Source: Acidobacteriota bacterium | Lineage (GTDB): Bacteria; Acidobacteriota; Blastocatellia; Pyrinomonadales; Pyrinomonadaceae | Reading direction: 5' to 3' | Assembly: GCA_013698055.1 (NCBI GenBank) | Contig: JACCVS010000002.1 | Span: 1-8,527 of the forward strand | DNA: 8,527 nucleotides | In this document: positions 7,364 to 8,527 of the stretch, one piece after another | Numbering within the stretch: the stretch's first letter is position 1 | Layout: every line of letters starts with the position of its first letter | Program-made: the position numbers and the translations under genes | Notes under the pieces: generated by a model | Told to the model about the DNA's origin: nothing | Databases searched by the model: none | What the model saw: the letters and a program-made list of their open reading frames with translations, nothing else

Positions 7364-8449
7364 TCACGCTCTTCTGAGATTGCGAGTCGCTTGCGTCTTC
7401 GTCCCGCTCTCGCCAGCGGCGGCTTCCTTCTTCAAAGGCTCGTTCGATTCGACCTTCGCGGTATTCATCTTTTCGACGCGCGCGGTGATGCGGCGGTCGA
7501 GGTCTGCGATCTGCTCCGGTGTCAGGCGATAAATGTTCGGCTGGCTGTGATAGACCTTTGCGCCCGTCACGATGTCGGCCTGCTTGAAGCCGAGCTTTTC
7601 GGCTTTGGCGATCAGCTCCTGAACAGTCATCGTCGTCGGAGCAATGCTGATGGGCTGGGGCTTCTCTTCGAGGACTTCCGGCACGGTCAAAGGCCTCGGT
7701 GCTTCCATTGGCAAATCCGTGCCGTGCTCGCGCTTCATGTGATCCAGAAAATCTTTGAAGGTGACGTTGCCCGTCATTTCAAAGCCGACTTCGAAAGCGG
7801 GGCTGTTGCTTTTGACTACCTGAAAGACGCGCGTCACTTCGCCGTCGCGCTCCTGCATCGAAACTTCGACCATCACGTCGACGAAATATTCAAGGCCACT
7901 CGCCGTCATCGGCAAAACGCGACCGATCTCGTTGTCCTCTTTGGCTTCCTTTCCTTTGGCCGGGATTTGATCAACGATGACGACGGACTTGCCGCTCTCC
8001 ATGCAGAGTCTTCGCAGGACTCCCTGAAGAATCATCTGGTCTGCGGCCAATTCTTCAGCCGAAGGTTGAGCCAGCGAATCGCCCGTGCGTTCGCGCACCG
8101 CCGCCACCATTTCGCTGTGCTTGGCGCTGAAATAGCCGGCCCATGAATCCAGAGCGAAGCAGTCATAATTTTGCTCGCGCCCGTCGCCCGACAATGCCCA
8201 GTCAATAAACTCCGGCAGCTCGTCGGCGTGCTCGATCTCAAGTGCGTCGAAATCTTTGCCGACACCCTTTAAGAGGCGTGCTTTGCGCTCGATATCAAAG
8301 ATGCACAGGCGTCCTATCCCGGCTTCGGCCATGCTGCGAATGAAATGGCTTTTGCCTGCTCCGGCTCCGCCACGAACCGCCATCACCAGCCGCTGCTGGC
8401 GCGGGCGGCGGCTGAGCGGGTTTACTTTAGGTCTCGTTGGTGTACTCAT
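7364..8449 (-). CDS. RecA-like P-loop ATPase of the phage AAA_24/Sak4 type
   Basis: The 361-residue product has a Walker A motif GGAGAGKS (27-34, K33) right after a strand LVMAVR. A probable Walker B strand follows, YDCFALD (95-101, D101), then a second strand SVVIVDQ (155-161) and a late core segment around MTASGLEYFVDVMVEVS (182-198). This order fits the short RecA-fold ATPases (AAA_24) found in phages, including Sak4-type single-strand annealing/recombination proteins. The core ends near 240. A proline-rich linker leads to a small helical segment (about 274-328, with LTPEQIADLDRRI) and a charged, disordered tail; I cannot name that C-terminal part. No signal peptide is present, so it is cytoplasmic. 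GAGGAG lies six bases before the ATG at 8449. The gene converges on the M16 peptidase and shares no theme with it. Other P-loop ATPase subfamilies remain possible; the exact role is inferred from resemblance. Confidence 0.7.
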   Translation of the reverse strand: MSTPTRPKVNPLSRRPRQQRLVMAVRGGAGAGKSHFIRSMAEAGIGRLCIFDIERKARLLKGVGKDFDALEIEHADELPEFIDWALSGDGREQNYDCFALDSWAGYFSAKHSEMVAAVRERTGDSLAQPSAEELAADQMILQGVLRRLCMESGKSVVIVDQIPAKGKEAKEDNEIGRVLPMTASGLEYFVDVMVEVSMQERDGEVTRVFQVVKSNSPAFEVGFEMTGNVTFKDFLDHMKREHGTDLPMEAPRPLTVPEVLEEKPQPISIAPTTMTVQELIAKAEKLGFKQADIVTGAKVYHSQPNIYRLTPEQIADLDRRITARVEKMNTAKVESNEPLKKEAAAGESGTKTQATRNLRRA

Positions 8450-8455
8450 CTCTCA

Positions 8456-8461
8456 CTCCTC
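8456..8461 (-). promoter_or_regulatory. Ribosome binding site of the P-loop ATPase gene
   Basis: GAGGAG on the minus strand lies six bases before the ATG at 8449, an ideal spacing. It fixes that start. Confidence 0.7.
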
Positions 8462-8500
8462 ATAAGCAAGGGTTGCAGTCTCATTCAAGGGGGATAACGC

Positions 8501-8506
8501 ACTATA
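8501..8506 (-). promoter_or_regulatory. Possible -10 element upstream of the P-loop ATPase gene
   Basis: TATAGT on the minus strand matches five of six bases of the -10 consensus and would start transcription about 45 bases ahead of the ATG at 8449. The -35 position falls at or beyond the window edge and cannot be judged, so the gene could equally be part of an operon entering from the right. No gene is visible in 8450-8527. Confidence 0.25.
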
Positions 8507-8527
8507 GGTGATTTGGTTCAGGTTGCC

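Noticed and set aside
7391..8146. A 251-codon open frame on the plus strand opposite the P-loop ATPase
   Set aside because: The product is a low-complexity string rich in arginine, histidine, phenylalanine and leucine with no known motif, as expected for the complement of a GC-rich gene. The minus-strand frame has a Walker A motif and a good ribosome site.

Overview
The window looks like chromosomal DNA from a GC-rich bacterium. The closest overall impression is an Acidobacteriota-type genome, because secreted M16, M28 and M49 metallopeptidases occur side by side, genes are loosely packed, and the intergenic spacers carry 'gcagaagg'-type hairpins. That assignment is an impression from gene content, not a phylogenetic result.

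Layout. Positions 1-4188 hold three genes, all on the minus strand and read from right to left. First is an eight-helix membrane protein built from two copies of the same unit (4188-3223). Next is a secreted M28 peptidase of the glutamate carboxypeptidase II/NAALADase type (3197-912). Last is the N-terminal 286 residues of a secreted M49 (dipeptidyl-peptidase III-like) enzyme (860 to beyond position 1). The gaps of 25 and 51 bp and the single plausible promoter at about 4236-4264 suggest one transcription unit. A divergent intergenic region (4189-4452) separates it from a plus-strand gene for a secreted two-domain M16 zinc peptidase (4453-7278). That gene converges on a minus-strand gene for a RecA-like P-loop ATPase of the phage AAA_24/Sak4 type (8449-7364). 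A long, nearly perfect palindrome (7291-7354) lies between the two stop codons and probably ends transcription from both sides.

Function. Three exported metallopeptidases of unrelated folds sit around one divergent promoter region. M16 is an endopeptidase or oligopeptidase, M28 probably removes residues from peptide ends, and M49 releases dipeptides. Together they could form a periplasmic or extracellular peptide-scavenging set; this is inference from families and context. The ATPase is unrelated in theme and is most like phage recombination proteins, so the right edge may be the border of a mobile or prophage-derived segment.

I found no tRNA, rRNA, CRISPR array, insertion sequence or clear novel multi-gene system. 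The points most worth a second look are the palindrome, the duplicated membrane protein, the loss of the glutamate-binding arginines in the M28 enzyme, and the lone phage-type ATPase.
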